A DNA stretch of 64,000 nt from Microbulbifer aggregans. GTDB lineage: Bacteria; Pseudomonadota; Gammaproteobacteria; Pseudomonadales; Cellvibrionaceae. The position numbers were made by a program, and so were the translations under genes. The notes under the pieces are model-generated. The model worked only from the letters and a program-made list of their open reading frames with translations. It searched no databases and was not told where the DNA came from. The stretch spans positions 2,285,001-2,349,000 of the forward strand of contig NZ_CP014143.1 of assembly GCF_001750105.1 (NCBI RefSeq), written 5' to 3'. Positions 37,701 to 49,636 of this stretch are shown in pieces (position 1 is the first letter of the stretch; every line of letters starts with the position of its first letter).

Positions 37701-37890
37701 CCTCCTGATCTGGGTTTGCGGTGCTGGGGCAGTTGTCACTGCTGTCCGTGATGTTGTCACCATCTGTGTCGGTGACAGTCAGGGATTGTGTGTCGGTGGT
37801 CGAGGTCCGCTTGCCTGATTTTACGTCAGCACTGCAGGCGGCCAGGTGAGTGAGCAGAATCACTAAAACGGCGAGCAACAAACGCTTCAT
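34759..37890 (-). CDS. Giant acidic lipoprotein with 23 thrombospondin type 3 repeats
   Basis: 1043 residues. The start at 37890 gives a signal with lipobox LAAC (Cys19) and a GGAG ribosome site. After a short Ser/Thr linker, about residues 40-879 consist of 23 imperfect units of about 36 residues, each with a DNCP-type cysteine, a Gln-Asp turn and a DxDGDGxGDACD calcium loop. TSP3 repeats bind calcium in animals, and the cysteines usually form internal disulfides. The last 164 residues (from [11 protein letters not shown]) are not repetitive, contain a CSGC motif and look like a beta-rich domain that I cannot assign. It is probably surface-exposed. It stands alone, with its own terminator. 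Confidence 0.92.
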   Translation of the reverse strand: MKRLLLAVLVILLTHLAACSADVKSGKRTSTTDTQSLTVTDTDGDNITDSSDNCPSTANPDQEDLDGDGTGDACDTDTDGDNVPDESDNCAAAPNPDQEDLDGDGNGDACDADDDNDGTDDESDNCPVVPNEDQTDADGDGIGDACDEDLDGDDVDNDADNCPAVPNNEQSDLDGDGIGDACDNDRDGDDHTDSNDNCPDVANPDQLDQDNDGIGDACDADSDTDNDGLDDGDDNCPAVENPDQLDTDSDGTGDACDSDDDGDGVDDNTDNCPTDANAGQEDLDGDGTGDACDSDRDGDGVDNNPHDNCPNVPNPGQEDADNDGIGDACDPLTDSDDDGVGNENDNCPLIANPDQADLDNDGIGDACDTDTDGDGAGNDTDNCPTTDNSDQLDTDGDGLGNACDDDDDGDDVGDTVDNCPVDANADQADQDGDGIGDACDTDRDGDGTDNGTDNCPLTANADQADTDGDGFGDACDDNTDSDDDSIPDEADNCPNDANSDQADLDSDGIGDVCDNDLDGDGDNNDADNCPTTANPSQADTDNDGLGNACDEDDDNDGVDDGTDNCPTIANGDQANLDGDEFGDACDADEDGDGLDDDVDNCPSVANPGQEDLDGDSIGDACDSDDDNDGVEDDADNCPATANADQSDIDVDGTGDVCDSDRDGDDWDNDSDNCPSVANPDQADQDTDGIGDACDTDSDSDNDGLDDGEDNCPAVPNADQSDVDGDGTGDVCDSDADGDGTDNGSDNCPMTANEDQTDSDGDGIGDACDDDLDGDGTDDDTDNCPLVPNPGQGDIDGDGLGDACDLDSDGDGVDDGDDNCPSIPNPTQLDGDGDGIGDACDPDSDGDGIDNDVDNCPQTPNPDQDDFDNDGVGDACDNDQAASCESIGDFQPITTSESFLDKGVIEPCSGCSVTSPGRVTNSVITDAARLEVTAGAGGSAFIDVTKTSVLSGRHMVGFLVEKPATLLDLLLLETITISTWLDDTPTGDSSTGSSLVAFKVDGATDQRVIVIAAEQDFNRVRLSLDSLLLEVNQLDVYMACLAPL
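35254..37775 (-). repeat. Tandem imperfect DNA repeats encoding the TSP3 units
   Basis: About 2.5 kb of imperfect units of roughly 108-117 bases, 23 in all, inside the TSP3 gene. Units differ at many positions, so this is an old array. Because the Asp/Gly codons repeat, several long open frames appear on the other strands with Arg/His/Ser-rich products; these are artefacts. Confidence 0.9.
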
Positions 37891-38333
37891 GGAAATCTCC
37901 GGAGAACAAAAGTCCTTTTTGTTATCTTCCTGAGGTTGGAGATGCATCGGAGATAGGGGGCAACTATGGCCTGTGCGCCGACACTGGGTTCTCTCCTGAA
38001 TCCCAAAGCCGGTAGCCACCTGTTGACGGTTCCTACAACGTTACTTCCCTGTAACCTCGGGGCATTGCCGGGCGGCGTAACTACCCCTTACTTCTTATCT
38101 ATTGATATTGCGGAACTTGTTAAAGCTTTTATCCGTGAAGCGTTTCTAATCCAAATTTTGAACCAAGTCTAAGATTTGGCGCCATTCTGATCGAATTTGT
38201 CGCCACCTTCCTAATTCTGTAGGTAAAGCTTGCTCTTTTCCTCAAGAACTACCTCTTAACTCTGTCAGTTCCGAATATGACTAGTGGGCGCACTCAGGCG
38301 CCGTTAGACTGGCGACAGCCAAGAGGGGGGAGT
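37891..38333. promoter_or_regulatory. Intergenic region between TSP3 and ada-alkA genes
   Basis: About 440 bases between divergent genes. I see no gene; frames in it are short and lack ribosome sites. It is AT-rich from about 38090 onward, where the promoter of the Ada-AlkA gene may lie. I compared it by eye with the GEMM cyclic-di-GMP riboswitch and saw no convincing match. Confidence 0.4.
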
Positions 38334-39788
38334 ATGAGACTGGATCCTGAAACCTGTGCCCGGGCCCGGCTGGCCCGGGACAGGCGATTTGACGGACGCT
38401 TTTTTGTCGCGGTGCGCACCACCGGGATATTCTGCCGGCCGGTCTGTCCTGCCCGCCTGCCGCTGGAGCGCAATGTCACCTATTACCCGACGGCCGCTGA
38501 GGCCGCACAGGCCGGCTTTCGCCCCTGTCTCCGTTGTCGGCCCGATGCCGCGCCCGGCAGCCCTGCATGGGGGCTCGTTTCCACCACGGTGCGGAGGGCG
38601 CTCCAGCTGATGCGGAGCGAGCGGGAGGCGGCGTCGATGGAGACCCTGGCTGAACGCCTTGGGGTGAGCAGCCGTTATCTCCGCCGTTTGTTTTCAGAGC
38701 ATCTTGGCGCGAGCCCCCAGGCGATCTGGCAGGCGGAGAGGGCGTTGTTTGCTTTTGGACTGTTGCGGGATACCAGTCTGCCGGTTGCCGACATTGCATT
38801 TGCGGCGGGATTCGGCAGCCTGCGCCGGTTTAATGCTGTATTCAAACAGATCTACCAGCGCACGCCGACGGAGGTGCGCAAAGGCAGTGTCAGCGTGTCA
38901 TCCGGCACCAGTGATGGCACCCTGCGGCTGTTTTTGCACTATCGCCCACCGCTTCAGTGGGAACGCCTGCTCGCTTTCCTGGGCCAGCGGGCCCTGCCCG
39001 GGGTGGAGCAGGTGATCGATGGTGTCTACCAGCGAAGCTTCTCCCTCGATGGCAGTCGGGGTGTGCTGCGGGTCGGGCATGAGTTTTCTGCGCACCGCTT
39101 GGTGGTCGAAGTGCAGGGCCAGGTGGGGACTTCCCTGTACCAGATCAGCCAGCGCTTGCGCCGACTGTTCGATCTGGACGCGGATACGGACGAGATCGAG
39201 AAGGTGCTGGGTTGCGACCCCCTGCTGGCGGAGCAGATTCGCCGCAGCCCCGGCATTCGCCTGCCGGGTGCATGGGATCCGTTTGAGTATGCCCTGCGGG
39301 CGATCCTGGGCCAGCAGATTTCGGTGGCAGCGGCCACGACCATTGCCGGTCGGCTGGTGGATCGCTATGGAGGCTCGTTTCGTGATGACGTCGGCAATGT
39401 GCACAAACTGTTTCCAACAGCTACCCAGCTTGCCGGGGCGGATTTCAGCGGGCTCGGCCTGACCCGCAAGCGGGCCGAAACCCTGCGCAGCTTTGTCGAG
39501 GCGACGCTGGCCGGGCGTGTGAATTTCGACCTGCCGGACCTGGAGGACTGGTGTGAGCAGGTGACGGTTCTCCCCGGTATTGGTGACTGGACGGCCCAGT
39601 ACATCGCCATGCGCGGACTATCCATGCCCGACGCCTTCCCCGCCTCGGACCTGGGAATACTGAAAGCGCTTGGTGGAGGACCGGACAAGGCTCGCCCAAA
39701 GGAAGCGCTGGCGCGCGCCGAGGCCTGGCGGCCCTGGCGTGCCTATGGGGCGCTGCTGCTGTGGCAGTCCCTGCAAGCGGAGAATTGA
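38334..39788 (+). CDS. Ada-AlkA fusion: methylphosphotriester sensor plus 3-methyladenine glycosylase
   Basis: 484 residues. The start at 38334 follows AGAGGGGGGAG. The N-terminal Ada zinc domain (1 to about 75) has Cys34, Cys38, Cys65 and Cys68, one of which accepts a methyl group from phosphotriesters. An AraC-type DNA-binding domain covers about 80-180. The remainder is AlkA: an N-terminal beta domain, then HhH-GPD with GIGDWTAQYI and the catalytic Asp439 (FPASD), which excises alkylated bases. Unlike E. coli Ada, the alkyltransferase domain is absent here; it is the next gene, two bases downstream. It is probably both sensor-activator and repair enzyme of the adaptive response. Confidence 0.92.
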   Translation: MRLDPETCARARLARDRRFDGRFFVAVRTTGIFCRPVCPARLPLERNVTYYPTAAEAAQAGFRPCLRCRPDAAPGSPAWGLVSTTVRRALQLMRSEREAASMETLAERLGVSSRYLRRLFSEHLGASPQAIWQAERALFAFGLLRDTSLPVADIAFAAGFGSLRRFNAVFKQIYQRTPTEVRKGSVSVSSGTSDGTLRLFLHYRPPLQWERLLAFLGQRALPGVEQVIDGVYQRSFSLDGSRGVLRVGHEFSAHRLVVEVQGQVGTSLYQISQRLRRLFDLDADTDEIEKVLGCDPLLAEQIRRSPGIRLPGAWDPFEYALRAILGQQISVAAATTIAGRLVDRYGGSFRDDVGNVHKLFPTATQLAGADFSGLGLTRKRAETLRSFVEATLAGRVNFDLPDLEDWCEQVTVLPGIGDWTAQYIAMRGLSMPDAFPASDLGILKALGGGPDKARPKEALARAEAWRPWRAYGALLLWQSLQAEN

Positions 39789-39790
39789 AC

Positions 39791-40291
39791 ATGATTGCTT
39801 ACGAAGTTTATGAGACCGAACTGGGCCAGGTTGTGATTGCTGCGGATGAGGTGGGGGTCACCGTGCTGCGATTCCTGACTGAGGGAGGTTCGTGGAAGGT
39901 GTCTGAGGGGTGGGAGAGAGGACAGTCGGAGCTGACCGATCTCGCCGCGTCCCAGCTGGCAGAGTACCTGGCGGGGAAGCGTCGCACCTTCGAGCTGCCC
40001 CTGAATCCAAACGGTACGGAATTCCAGCAGCGGGTGTGGCAGGCCTTGCTGTCCATTCCCTATGGGGAGACCCGCAGCTACCGCGAGCAGGCTGAGGCTC
40101 TCGGCAATGTGAAAGCCATCCGCGCGGTGGCGCGGGCCAATGGCGCCAACCCGATTGCCATCGTGATCCCCTGCCATCGTGTTATCGGGGCTGACGGGAC
40201 CCTGACCGGCTATGCGGGCGGGTTGGACATGAAGGCCCGGCTACTGAGCCTTGAGGGGGCGCGGTTCGTGGACCAACCCAGCCTCATCTGA
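39791..40291 (+). CDS. ogt: Methylated-DNA-protein cysteine S-methyltransferase
   Basis: 166 residues. It removes methyl groups from O6-methylguanine in DNA by transfer to its own Cys128 in the motif IPCHRV. The helix-turn-helix region with [13 protein letters not shown] is clear. The ATG at 39791 is separated from the previous stop by two bases, so translation is coupled to the Ada-AlkA gene. Together the pair carries all functions of E. coli Ada plus AlkA. Confidence 0.95.
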   Translation: MIAYEVYETELGQVVIAADEVGVTVLRFLTEGGSWKVSEGWERGQSELTDLAASQLAEYLAGKRRTFELPLNPNGTEFQQRVWQALLSIPYGETRSYREQAEALGNVKAIRAVARANGANPIAIVIPCHRVIGADGTLTGYAGGLDMKARLLSLEGARFVDQPSLI

Positions 40292-40386
40292 TCCCGCTGA
40301 CTGCGCCGACCGGGATGGCGCTGGTCATGACTGCCTGCGACCGGGATAATAGGGCGCTTGAGCCGCGCAACGGATCCGGAGGTCAG

Positions 40387-40917
40387 ATGCTGTACAGACT
40401 GGGAACAGAAGAGCCAACGCTGGAGGGTGAGGGGCACTACATCGCGCCCGGGGCCCATGTGATCGGCAATGTGCGGATGCTCAGTCACAGCTCCGTTTGG
40501 TTCAACGCGGTCGTTCGTGGAGACTGTGACCAGATCACGATTGGCGAGTACAGCAATGTGCAGGACGGGGCCGTTCTGCACACCGACCCGGGAGTCCCGC
40601 TGAATATTGGCACCGGTGTAACCATCGGTCATAAGGTGATGTTGCACGGCTGCACCGTCGGCGACTACAGCCTGATCGGCATCAACGCGGTTGTACTGAA
40701 CGGCGCGAAGATCGGCAAGTGCTGCATCATCGGCGCCAATGCACTGGTCACAGAAAATACCGAGATCCCCGACTATTCCATGGTACTTGGCAGTCCGGGT
40801 AAAGTGGTGAAGACGCTGGACGAGTCCATGTTCGAACTGCTGAAAGCCAGCAGTGACCACTATGCCGGCAATGGCAAACGCTTTGCTGAAGAACTAGTAG
40901 CGATTACCGAATCCTGA
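40387..40917 (+). CDS. Gamma-carbonic-anhydrase-like left-handed beta-helix protein (YrdA family)
   Basis: 176 residues with hexapeptide-repeat periodicity (VIGNVRM ... [10 protein letters not shown] ... [15 protein letters not shown] ... [19 protein letters not shown]), which builds a left-handed beta helix. Metal-ligand histidines occur in VLHTDPG and IGHKVMLHG. Members are assigned to the gamma class of carbonic anhydrases, but activity of YrdA-type proteins is often low or unproven. The start at 40387 follows a GGAGG site; a longer frame to 40315 has no support. The stop overlaps the next start by one base. Confidence 0.9.
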   Translation: MLYRLGTEEPTLEGEGHYIAPGAHVIGNVRMLSHSSVWFNAVVRGDCDQITIGEYSNVQDGAVLHTDPGVPLNIGTGVTIGHKVMLHGCTVGDYSLIGINAVVLNGAKIGKCCIIGANALVTENTEIPDYSMVLGSPGKVVKTLDESMFELLKASSDHYAGNGKRFAEELVAITES

Positions 40918-41132
40918 TGGCCGAGAAAGTTTTATCCCAGGTTGTTGTGGCTGAGCGGCCAGTGCGTTCCCCCTGCATTTCCGTCTGTGCCCTGAATGAG
41001 AAAGACATCTGTGAGGGTTGTTTTCGTTCCGGAATGGAAATCAGCCGCTGGGGCACCATGAGCAATGATGAGCGCCGGCAGGTATTGAAAAGTTGTACCG
41101 AGCGGGCGCGCTCCATGGGCCGGATCTGGTAA
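40917..41132 (+). CDS. DUF1289 small cysteine-rich protein
   Basis: 71 residues with the DUF1289 pattern SPCISVCALNEKDICEGCFRS, in which four cysteines probably hold a metal, followed by EISRWGTMSNDERRQVL. The family is common in proteobacteria; its role is not known. Start and stop overlap by one base with the gamma-CA-like gene, so the two are co-translated. Confidence 0.9.
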   Translation: MAEKVLSQVVVAERPVRSPCISVCALNEKDICEGCFRSGMEISRWGTMSNDERRQVLKSCTERARSMGRIW

Positions 41133-41240
41133 TCCGGCCGCGACAGAAGTACGAGATTTTTTCTGCACACAGGCCGGGCGAGGTGTACCTCGTGCGGCGC
41201 ACCCGGCAATGCACCGGGTGACATCAACGTAATAAGAAAT

Positions 41241-44771
<3,531 letters not shown>

Positions 44772-44865
44772 TTACCCCCAGGGTCGACTGGCTGGTTCTC
44801 GAAGAGTAAGCTATGCCGCCATTGATGGCCCTCCGGGATGACCAGAGTTAAAAGGCGCGTATTGC

Positions 44866-45822
44866 ATGAATTTCAATTTTCTCGAGTTTGAACAGCCGAT
44901 CGCCGAGCTGGAGAGCAAGATCAAAGAGCTGCAGCATGTGGGCGACGACAACGAGCTGAATATCGCCGATGAAGTTGCCCGGCTGCGGGAAAAGAGTAAG
45001 AACCTCACCGAGTCCATCTACAGTGACCTGACCCCCTGGCAGGTGGTACAGGTGGCGCGCCATCCGCAGCGCCCCTACTCCAAGGACTATATCCAGCGCA
45101 TGTTTACTGACTGGGATGAGCTCCACGGTGATCGCCATTTCGGCGATGACAAGGCCATCATCTCCGGTATCGCACGCCTGGACGGCAAGCCGGTAGCGGT
45201 GATCGGTGAGGAGAAGGGGCGTAGCGTCAACGACAAGGTGGCGCGCAATTTCGGTATGCCGAAGCCCGAAGGCTACCGTAAGGCCCTGCGGATCATGGAG
45301 ATGGCCGAGCGCTTTGGCCTGCCGGTATTGACCCTGATCGATACCCCAGGGGCTTACCCCGGTATCGACAGTGAGGAGCGCGGCATCAGTGAGGCCATCG
45401 CCCAGAACCTGGCGGTGATGTCACGTCTGCGTACGCCCATCATCTGCACCGTGATCGGTGAAGGCTCTTCTGGCGGCGCGCTGGCGATCGGTGTCGGCGA
45501 CCAGCTCAACATGCTGCAGTATTCCACTTACTTTGTGATCTCCCCGGAAGGCTGCGCCAACATCATCTGGAAGACCGTTGAAAAGGCCCCACTGGCGGCT
45601 GAGGCCATGGGGGTGACCTCTACGGTGCTCGAGGAATTGGGCATTGTGGATGAGACCATCGAAGAGCCGCTAGGCGGCGCCCACCGGGATCCGGAGGCGA
45701 TGGCCGGGCGTCTTCAGGAGCGCCTGTCCGAGCAGCTGGACCAGCTGCGCAGGGTTCCCATTGATGAGCTGCTCGAGAAGCGCTACCAGCGCCTGATGAG
45801 CTACGGCAATATCACTTCCTGA
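44866..45822 (+). CDS. accA: Acetyl-CoA carboxylase carboxyltransferase alpha subunit
   Basis: 318 residues; transfers the carboxyl from biotin to acetyl-CoA, the first step of fatty acid synthesis. N-terminal helices ([17 protein letters not shown]) are followed by a crotonase-like fold with [28 protein letters not shown] and [15 protein letters not shown]. The length matches E. coli (319). A strong terminator follows directly, so the usual link to tilS is broken here. Confidence 0.98.
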   Translation: MNFNFLEFEQPIAELESKIKELQHVGDDNELNIADEVARLREKSKNLTESIYSDLTPWQVVQVARHPQRPYSKDYIQRMFTDWDELHGDRHFGDDKAIISGIARLDGKPVAVIGEEKGRSVNDKVARNFGMPKPEGYRKALRIMEMAERFGLPVLTLIDTPGAYPGIDSEERGISEAIAQNLAVMSRLRTPIICTVIGEGSSGGALAIGVGDQLNMLQYSTYFVISPEGCANIIWKTVEKAPLAAEAMGVTSTVLEELGIVDETIEEPLGGAHRDPEAMAGRLQERLSEQLDQLRRVPIDELLEKRYQRLMSYGNITS

Positions 45823-45847
45823 TCGCTTCCTGCAGCGAGATAAAAAA

Positions 45848-45881
45848 AGGCCGCAACACTCGCTGTGTTGCGGCCTTTTTT
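45848..45881 (+). terminator. Bidirectional intrinsic terminator after accA
   Basis: A perfect 12-bp stem (45848-45859 with 45865-45876), loop TCGCT, A-run on the left and T-run on the right. It serves both accA and the converging degV gene, whose stop is at 45912. Confidence 0.9.
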
Positions 45882-45911
45882 GTGTCTGGACTGCGGGGCG
45901 AGAGATTGTGA

Positions 45912-46820
45912 TCAGGCTTTGTCCGAGGCCAGGGCCAGTGCGACCGTCTCCGGGCCCAGGTTGATACCACCGGACAGGCTCATCACGGTTTTGTACACTT
46001 TCACTTTGTGCTCCCGGGCGACCTGTTCCAGTGCGGCAAAGCCCGGTACTTTGTCCAGGTCCTGCAGCTTGCCGGCGATGCTAACCACAATGGATGGCAT
46101 CAGCAGCTCGCCTGCGCGGATCTTGTCGATCGCCAGTTGAAACAGCGACTGGGTGCAGTTCTCAAATCCGCGAATGGTGTCTGTCACGGTCGAGCCGGAA
46201 TGATGAATGGATAGGATCGGGTGCAGCTTCAGCATACGGGCCGCCATGGCCTTGAACCAGCTGATGCTGTTCTCATTCTTGCTCCGCGCCCGCTCGCGCA
46301 CGTAATAGACGTCCTTGATCGCCGCATAGCCATGGATGTTGCGACGAAATTCCTCAGCCCGCTTTTTGATCTCGCCAGCCTCAAGGCCACGCTGGATCAG
46401 TGACAGGGTATACAGAGCCAGCAGTCCCTGGCCGCTGAACAGGGTGTGAGAGTCCACGGCGTGGACATTCACCTCGTCGTTGGCGCTGGTTGCGGTGAGA
46501 TTCTTTACCGCAACCTCGGCATTGGCGAAGGTCGGACTGTTGGTGCCGTTGATGGTCTGGACGATGATGTCCTTGCGCCCTTTCCTGACCAGCTCCTTGA
46601 TGATGCTCTCGATCTCGCCGGTGGGGGCCGGACCGGTGAGGATCTGATGGGAGCGGTCTACCAGGGAAAGGGTATAAAAGTGGGCCATCTGGGCGGGGTT
46701 GCGCTGATCACCAAAGGTGTCCTTGCCAACACTGACGGTGTGGGGCAACACGGGGATGGAGAATTTGCGCAGAAATTCATCCGGCAGATCGCAACCGGAA
46801 TCTACAACGAGCTGGACCAT
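45912..46820 (-). CDS. DegV family fatty-acid-binding protein
   Basis: 302 residues. DegV proteins bind a fatty acid between two lobes; in Firmicutes similar FakB proteins give it to the kinase FakA. Visible family features are VVDSGCDLPDEF at the start, TGPAPTGEIE, the DSHTLFSGQGLLA segment and GGINLGPETVALA at the end. No FakA-type kinase is adjacent. In a gammaproteobacterium its role is unclear. It is one of three genes interrupting accA and tilS. Confidence 0.85.
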   Translation of the reverse strand: MVQLVVDSGCDLPDEFLRKFSIPVLPHTVSVGKDTFGDQRNPAQMAHFYTLSLVDRSHQILTGPAPTGEIESIIKELVRKGRKDIIVQTINGTNSPTFANAEVAVKNLTATSANDEVNVHAVDSHTLFSGQGLLALYTLSLIQRGLEAGEIKKRAEEFRRNIHGYAAIKDVYYVRERARSKNENSISWFKAMAARMLKLHPILSIHHSGSTVTDTIRGFENCTQSLFQLAIDKIRAGELLMPSIVVSIAGKLQDLDKVPGFAALEQVAREHKVKVYKTVMSLSGGINLGPETVALALASDKA

Positions 46821-47057
46821 GGGTAACTCTGTACGTCAATTATTCTGAGATTTGGCGCACAATTTATCACTTGACGGCAGGCTGCGGTAGAGAAATTAGT
46901 ACACCCGTATGAGTTTTTTGATCTTGTGGCCGAGAGCGCTCGCTGCCAGCGAGGGGCGTGTTCGACGCTCACTCCAGCGCGCCGGGCAGACGACGTCTGT
47001 AGAGCCGGCAACCCACCCTAGCTGTGCAGGTTGCCGAGGCTGTTGGGTGAAAGGTCG

Positions 47058-48482
47058 TCAGCCGTGCATATGTTCCAGTTCGCGGCCATTGGTCTCATGT
47101 ACCATCCGGATCACAAAGATCACCGACAGGCAGGCAAACAACATATAGATGCCGTAGGCCGCAGCGAGGCCGATGGCGTGCAGCATCAGGGGGAAGCTCA
47201 TGGTAATGATGAAGTTGGCTCCCCATTGGGCGAGGCCTGCGACTGCCAGGCCTGAGCCACGCATGCGATTGGGGAACATCTCCCCGAGCATGACCCACAT
47301 GACCGGGCCCCATGAGGCGTTAAAGAAGAAAACGTAAACGTTGGCGGAAACCAGGGCGATGAGGCCCATGGCGTCGGAGAGCAGCAGGCGTCCGCTGGTG
47401 TCGATCTCGGCCGTGCTGAAGGACAGGCAGACCAGGGCCAGGGACACCGACATGCCGACAGAGCCCGCCAGCAACAACGGCCTGCGACCGATCCTGTCGA
47501 TCAGGCCAATGGTGATCAGGCAGGCTGCGATGCTGATACCACCGGAGATGATGTTGATCATCAGCGCGTCCGACTCGGAAAAACCTACTGACTGCCAGAG
47601 TACGGCTCCATAGTAGAAGACCACATTGATCCCCACCAGTTGCTGCAGGACTGCCAGCCCGAGGCCGACCCAGACGATGCGGCGGACCTTACCCACACCA
47701 TCGAGCAAATCCCGCAGGTGGGGGCGTTGATCCCGGACAGTGGTGGACTCCAGTTCAGCCAGCTTGCTGGCAACCTCCTGCTGGTCCCGGAGCAGGCGCG
47801 TCAGTACCTCCCGCGATTTTTCCAGCTGACCAGAGATTGCCAGGTAGCGGGGGCTCTCGGGGATCCATAGCAGGGTCAGGAGAAACAAGGCCGCGGGGAT
47901 CATTTCCACCCAGAACATCCAGCGCCAGGCAGTCAGCCCCAGCCACCATTCACTGGTCGCCGAGCCGGCGGTGTGTGCGAGCAGGTAGTTGCTCACGAAA
48001 GCCGCAAAGAGGCCGGAGATGATGGCAATCTGCTGGATTGTTGCCAGCCGCCCCCGCCAGGCCGCCGGTGCCACTTCACTGATGTACGCCGGAGACAGCA
48101 CGCTGGCGGCACCGACCGCGAGGCCACCCAGAATCCGGTAGCCGACGAACTCCAGTGAGGATGTGGCAATTCCGGAGCCCCAGGCGCTGACCAGGAAGAA
48201 AGCCGCGGTGAGCAGCAGGACGGGCTTGCGCCCCCAGAAGTCGGCGATGCGCCCGGCGAAGAAGGCACCGGCCGCACAGCCGAGCAGCATGGAAGCTACG
48301 TTGAATCCAGTGCCGGCACTGTTCGAGTTGAAGGCCTGTTGCAGGCCTTCGACAGTACCGTTGATCACACCACTGTCGAAACCGAACAGAAAGCCGCCAA
48401 TGGTGGCAATGGTACAGATCAGTACGATAAAAAGTCGGGGGTGGTCCGCTTCACTTATCAGGCGGTCATGGGTCGCTTCCAT
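47058..48482 (-). CDS. Sugar porter family MFS transporter
   Basis: About 474 residues with twelve membrane segments. Signature features of the sugar porter family include GFLFGFDSGVINGT in helix 1, GRIADFWGRKP between helices 2 and 3, PESPRYL after helix 6 and QQLVGINVVFYYG in helix 7. It should carry a hexose or pentose with protons; the sugar is not evident. The ATG at 48482 is preferred over the GTG directly before it. No sugar-metabolism gene is beside it. Confidence 0.92.
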   Translation of the reverse strand: MEATHDRLISEADHPRLFIVLICTIATIGGFLFGFDSGVINGTVEGLQQAFNSNSAGTGFNVASMLLGCAAGAFFAGRIADFWGRKPVLLLTAAFFLVSAWGSGIATSSLEFVGYRILGGLAVGAASVLSPAYISEVAPAAWRGRLATIQQIAIISGLFAAFVSNYLLAHTAGSATSEWWLGLTAWRWMFWVEMIPAALFLLTLLWIPESPRYLAISGQLEKSREVLTRLLRDQQEVASKLAELESTTVRDQRPHLRDLLDGVGKVRRIVWVGLGLAVLQQLVGINVVFYYGAVLWQSVGFSESDALMINIISGGISIAACLITIGLIDRIGRRPLLLAGSVGMSVSLALVCLSFSTAEIDTSGRLLLSDAMGLIALVSANVYVFFFNASWGPVMWVMLGEMFPNRMRGSGLAVAGLAQWGANFIITMSFPLMLHAIGLAAAYGIYMLFACLSVIFVIRMVHETNGRELEHMHG

Positions 48483-48694
48483 CACGCTAGTCTCTGGTTA
48501 TTATTTTTCGGGATTGTCGCACCCTTCGGGACGCTGCGCGCAATGGACAGGGCACCCCGCGCCACGGCGGCCCAATTTTGCGGCAGAGCGGGTGCCATGC
48601 AGAAATTCGATGGCACAGATCCAAACTCTGGAATTCTTTTATGGCCGGTGCCGGGATACCTTCATTTCCACATTTGCGACAGGATGATCTGAAC

Positions 48695-49450
48695 ATGAAA
48701 AAGCTTTTCAGCGCGGTAGCGATGCTCGTTTCGCTACTGGTGGCATTGCCCTCCCTGGCTCAGGAAGGCGAGTCACGCGTACTGATGGTGTTGACAAGCC
48801 ACGATGCCATGGGCGGTTCGGGAGAGGCGACCGGTTTCTGGATGGCGGAGTTGACCCATCCCTACTTTGCCCTCAGGGAGGCGGGTATTGCGGTGGATAT
48901 CGTCAGTATCAGAGGTGGTAAGGCCCCGGTCGACCCTCGAAGCCTGGAGGAAGATGACGATGACAACCGGCGCTTCCTGGAGCACGCGCAGACCCGTAAG
49001 CTGATCGAGAATACGCGCCCGCTAAGTGCCGTTGACCCGGCCCGATACGCGGCGGTGATCTTCGTCGGCGGTCACGGGACAATGTGGGATTTTCCCGATC
49101 AGGCTGATGTGAATCGGGTGGCTGCAGCCATCTATCAGGAGGAGGGGATAGTGGCCGCTGTCTGCCACGGACCGGCGGCGCTGGTCGGGGTGACCCTCGA
49201 TGACGGCAGCAGGCTGGTCGCCGGGCGCAAGGTGACGGGATTCACCAATAGCGAGGAGCGAGCGGTGGGTCTCGACGATGTGGTGCCGTTTATGCTCGAG
49301 GATGCCCTCGGGGAGGCCGGTGCCAGCTTTCAGGGTGCGGCCGACTGGCAGAGCAATGTGGTCGTGGATGGCCGACTGATTACTGGCCAGAATCCGGCAT
49401 CGGCCAGGGCTCTGGGTGAGCAGGTCGCCCAGGCAGTGCAGGGAGACTGA
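48695..49450 (+). CDS. Exported DJ-1/PfpI family protein
   Basis: 251 residues from ATG 48695 with an AGGATGA site. It has a signal peptide (about 1-22, ends LAQ), unusual for this mostly cytoplasmic family. The nucleophile elbow AAVCHGPAAL (Cys157-His158), GGHGTMWDF and the acidic GEATGFWMAEL match the Hsp31/class-I-glutamine-amidotransferase-like group, some of which are glyoxalases or deglycases. Activity here is unproven. It lies between the divergent sugar porter and tilS. Confidence 0.87.
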   Translation: MKKLFSAVAMLVSLLVALPSLAQEGESRVLMVLTSHDAMGGSGEATGFWMAELTHPYFALREAGIAVDIVSIRGGKAPVDPRSLEEDDDDNRRFLEHAQTRKLIENTRPLSAVDPARYAAVIFVGGHGTMWDFPDQADVNRVAAAIYQEEGIVAAVCHGPAALVGVTLDDGSRLVAGRKVTGFTNSEERAVGLDDVVPFMLEDALGEAGASFQGAADWQSNVVVDGRLITGQNPASARALGEQVAQAVQGD

Positions 49451-49636
49451 TCTCTCTTTCTTCGTAGCCTCTTCTGGCTATTCCACTATCAGGCTGTCGG
49501 CCAATGGCTGAGCCGACAGTCTGGGGTAAACTGTTCCCGTTTGTCGGCGCGATTGTCGTGACGCTCTCGATCCGCGAGCGCGATTGCAGGCTTTGCTCCG
49601 GCTGCTCCCACTTCAACGCTCCCGTCGGAGCAGGGC

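Noticed and set aside
35254..37775. Regular repeats that could be mistaken for a CRISPR array
   Set aside because: Units are longer than 100 bases, imperfect, and all lie in one open frame encoding TSP3 motifs; there are no short identical repeats with unique spacers.
37891..38333. Possible cyclic-di-GMP (GEMM) riboswitch near the TSP3 or ada-alkA gene
   Set aside because: A few bases such as CAAAGCC look similar, but the order of conserved blocks and the tetraloop stem could not be found on either strand.
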